Notes under the pieces: generated by a model
What the model was told of the DNA's origin: nothing
The model's database searches: none
Seen by the model: the letters and a program-made list of their open reading frames with translations, nothing else
Part shown: one piece after another, positions 62,014 through 64,000 of the stretch
How positions within the stretch are numbered: the first letter of the stretch is position 1
Layout: each line of letters starts with the position of its first letter
From: Vibrio maritimus
GTDB lineage: Bacteria; Pseudomonadota; Gammaproteobacteria; Enterobacterales; Vibrionaceae
NCBI RefSeq assembly: GCF_021441885.1
Contig: NZ_CP090438.1
Coordinates: 2,480,001-2,544,000 of the forward strand
DNA: 64,000 nt
Direction: 5' to 3'
Position numbers and translations under genes: made by a program

Positions 62014-63963
62014 TTACTTACTGCGTCGCTTTGCGGTTCCACCCGCACTGCGGCGTTTTTTGTACTTTTTAAATGCGGGTTTTTCGACTTTCGGCAAATT
62101 CCTTAACGACTCAGGAACGGGGCCCGTTTTGACTTGATTCATTAATTGATCAAGCTTGCTGTTAAGCTCCGACATAAAGGGGCCATAAGACTGTGTCTTC
62201 TCTGCCATGCCTTGCAGCTGAAACTCCCAATGAGCCGTCATATCTGGGTACGTTGATTCATCTGGCAAAGCATGAATAAGCCCTCGACCAGCAGGTGTGC
62301 TAAGTACTGACTTCCCTTGGCGTTTCAATAGCTGACGTTTAAATAGCGTATCCAAGATACCTGCGCGTGTGGCTTCTGTGCCAATACCATCGGTATCGCG
62401 AAGAATTTTCTTAAGGGACTTATCTTCAACGAAACGACTGATGCCTGTCATCGCTTGCAGCAGAGTCGCCTCAGTGAAATGTCTTGGTGGCTCGGTTTTC
62501 TTCTCACCTATCTCGCCTTCACGACAAGTGAGAACCGTGCCTACTTCTAGCGGAGGAACCGCATCGACACCCTCTTCTTGGTCATTAGCACTGTTGCCTA
62601 ACAACACGCGCCAGCCGGGCTCTTGAAGGCGCTTACCTTTAGCCACAAATTGCCCCCCCTGAATGTCGAACTCCAACATCGCTTCTGCATAGACGGCAGG
62701 CGGGTAAAACTGCATCACGTATTGTCTCGCAATCAGACCGTAAACCTTTTCCTCAAACCCAGACAATACCATGCTGGTTTTCTTTGGCGTGGGGATGATC
62801 GCGTGGTGCGCGTCGACTTTGCTGTCATTCCAAGCCTTGGATTTACGGCTGCTATCTGCGTTATCTACTGCCGAGGCGTATTCTTTGCTGTTGTTCTTTA
62901 TCGCTGCCAAGACGTCATTAGCTTGGTAGAAGTGATCTTTAGGAAGGTAGCGGTTATCGGAGCGTGGATAGGTAATGAGCTTGTGTTTCTCATACAATGC
63001 CTGACAGACATCCAATACCTGTTGAGCACTCATGTTGTAGCGCTTTGCGGCGTCAATCTGCAGTGCTGACAATGAATACGGTAAGGGAGCATTTTGCTTC
63101 GTCGACTTGTGTTCCGACTTAACCACCTTAGCTGGTTGACCTTTGATGCGCTCAGCGACGTTCTCGACCAATTTGCGATTGAGTACGCGACCTTCCTCAT
63201 CCTGCCACGGTTTACACGCCTCACTTGGACGCCATTTAGCTCGAATATCAAAAGCAGGACCGGTGTCTTGATATGGGATCAATGCATGCAACGTGAAATA
63301 GTCTTTAGGAATGAAGTTTTCGATTTCTTCATCACGGCGAACCACTAACCCCAGAACTGGCGTTTGAACGCGGCCAACAGAGAGTACGCCTTGGTAACCC
63401 GCTTTTTGACCCAATAAGGTGTATGCGCGAGACATGTTCATTCCATACAACCAATCAGCGCGAGAGCGTGCAAGCGCAGACACTGAGAGAGGAATAAACT
63501 CTCTGTTCATTCTCATTCCATTGAGCGCCTTTTTAACCGCAGGCAAGTTCAAGTCGCTGATAAGAAGTCGCTGCGCTGATTCTTTTTTGGCCTTGGAGAC
63601 CTTACAGTAATCAATAACCTCATCTACCAGCAGTTGCCCTTCTCTATCTGGGTCACCTGCATTAACTATTGTCGTGGCGGTCTTAAGCAGCTTTTTCACC
63701 GCTGTAAGCTGCTTAGAAGCGCTCTTTCGAGGACGCAGTTGCCATTGCTGAGGAACAATAGGCAGGTCCGCTAGATTCCACTTTTTGTAACGCTCATCGT
63801 AAGCATCTGGCTCAACTTGCTCCAACAAGTGACCAATGCACCAGGTCACAACGTCACCATTGCCACATTGGATAAAACCATCGCCTTTCTTCTGAGGATT
63901 AGGTAATGCAGCCGCAATAGCTCGGCCGAGGCTAGGTTTTTCTGCAATAAAGAGACGTGTCAT
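62014..63963 (-). CDS. topB: DNA topoisomerase III
   Basis: A 649-residue type IA topoisomerase that decatenates DNA, usually with RecQ. The Toprim domain shows AEKPSLGRAIA near residue 7 and DPDREGQLLVDEV near 103. The catalytic Tyr is in LITYPRSDNRYL near 323. The basic C-terminal tail (KKYKKRRSAGGTAKRRSK) replaces the long E. coli tail. The start ATG is at 63963, 37 nt from the window edge. Confidence 0.96.
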   Translation of the reverse strand: MTRLFIAEKPSLGRAIAAALPNPQKKGDGFIQCGNGDVVTWCIGHLLEQVEPDAYDERYKKWNLADLPIVPQQWQLRPRKSASKQLTAVKKLLKTATTIVNAGDPDREGQLLVDEVIDYCKVSKAKKESAQRLLISDLNLPAVKKALNGMRMNREFIPLSVSALARSRADWLYGMNMSRAYTLLGQKAGYQGVLSVGRVQTPVLGLVVRRDEEIENFIPKDYFTLHALIPYQDTGPAFDIRAKWRPSEACKPWQDEEGRVLNRKLVENVAERIKGQPAKVVKSEHKSTKQNAPLPYSLSALQIDAAKRYNMSAQQVLDVCQALYEKHKLITYPRSDNRYLPKDHFYQANDVLAAIKNNSKEYASAVDNADSSRKSKAWNDSKVDAHHAIIPTPKKTSMVLSGFEEKVYGLIARQYVMQFYPPAVYAEAMLEFDIQGGQFVAKGKRLQEPGWRVLLGNSANDQEEGVDAVPPLEVGTVLTCREGEIGEKKTEPPRHFTEATLLQAMTGISRFVEDKSLKKILRDTDGIGTEATRAGILDTLFKRQLLKRQGKSVLSTPAGRGLIHALPDESTYPDMTAHWEFQLQGMAEKTQSYGPFMSELNSKLDQLMNQVKTGPVPESLRNLPKVEKPAFKKYKKRRSAGGTAKRRSK

Positions 63964-64000
63964 AGATGTGGCGGTTTCTAGAAATAATAAAGGTAAGCTT

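Noticed and set aside
1..64000. CRISPR arrays, prophage, insertion sequences, rRNA operon
   Set aside because: No regularly spaced repeats, transposase, integrase, phage structural genes or rRNA sequence were seen.

Overview
The window is chromosomal DNA from a Vibrio species, probably from the larger chromosome. Several gene groups have the order I know from Vibrio and Escherichia coli: ffs / atl / ybaY / tesB; grxD / sodB / VC2046-family gene; adhE / ychE; yejK / yejL / yejM. I see no prophage, insertion sequence, CRISPR array or rRNA operon. Most genes are intact and densely packed, and many units end in clear rho-independent terminators.

Region 1 to 11.6 kb is accessory-like. It has an RND efflux pump with its adaptor, a FadL-family porin, another outer-membrane protein, a Crp/Fnr-family regulator, a LysR regulator, an exported DUF1254/DUF1214 protein, a 47-residue membrane peptide and a DUF3626 protein. 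Its main feature is a repeated 17-bp operator (TTGCAC-N5-GTGCAA type). Six copies occur between 150 and 10756, each followed 19-20 nt later by a -10-like hexamer. They precede an incomplete gene at the left edge, the FadL porin, the outer-membrane protein next to the Crp/Fnr gene, the 47-residue peptide, a probable small RNA, and a transcript antisense to that RNA. I read this as an undescribed local regulon, most likely controlled by the Crp/Fnr-like protein encoded within it.

Region 11.7 to 25.6 kb holds a lipoprotein flavoenzyme, a BASS-family transporter, a YbdG-type MscS channel and a tight seven-gene envelope operon on the minus strand (22300 down to 15711). The operon encodes three proteins with LPP20-like regions, a CsgG/FlgT-like lipoprotein, a second lipoprotein, an MltC-like transglycosylase and a membrane-anchored protein. 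Its composition recalls the flagellar FlgO/FlgP/FlgT ring or CsgG export systems, but no flagellar or curli genes lie nearby. A YibH/YibI-like pair with a divergent AraC regulator follows.

Region 25.6 to 43 kb has katG with a well-matched OxyR site, an orphan OpuAC-type binding protein, assorted oxidoreductases, the SRP RNA, the atl-ybaY-tesB block, an aldehyde dehydrogenase/alcohol dehydrogenase pair, a divergent decR and cysteine-desulfhydrase-like pair with an Lrp-type operator, and a soluble chemotaxis transducer.

Region 43 to 64 kb is mostly conserved core: a 134-bp palindromic repeat, grxD, sodB, a degenerate SDR protein, adhE, ychE, a potassium-channel-like protein, asd, a membrane Hpt protein, yejKLM, tRNA-Pro(GGG), tRNA-Ser(UGA), ppiB, a NUDIX/histone-deacetylase-like pair and topB.
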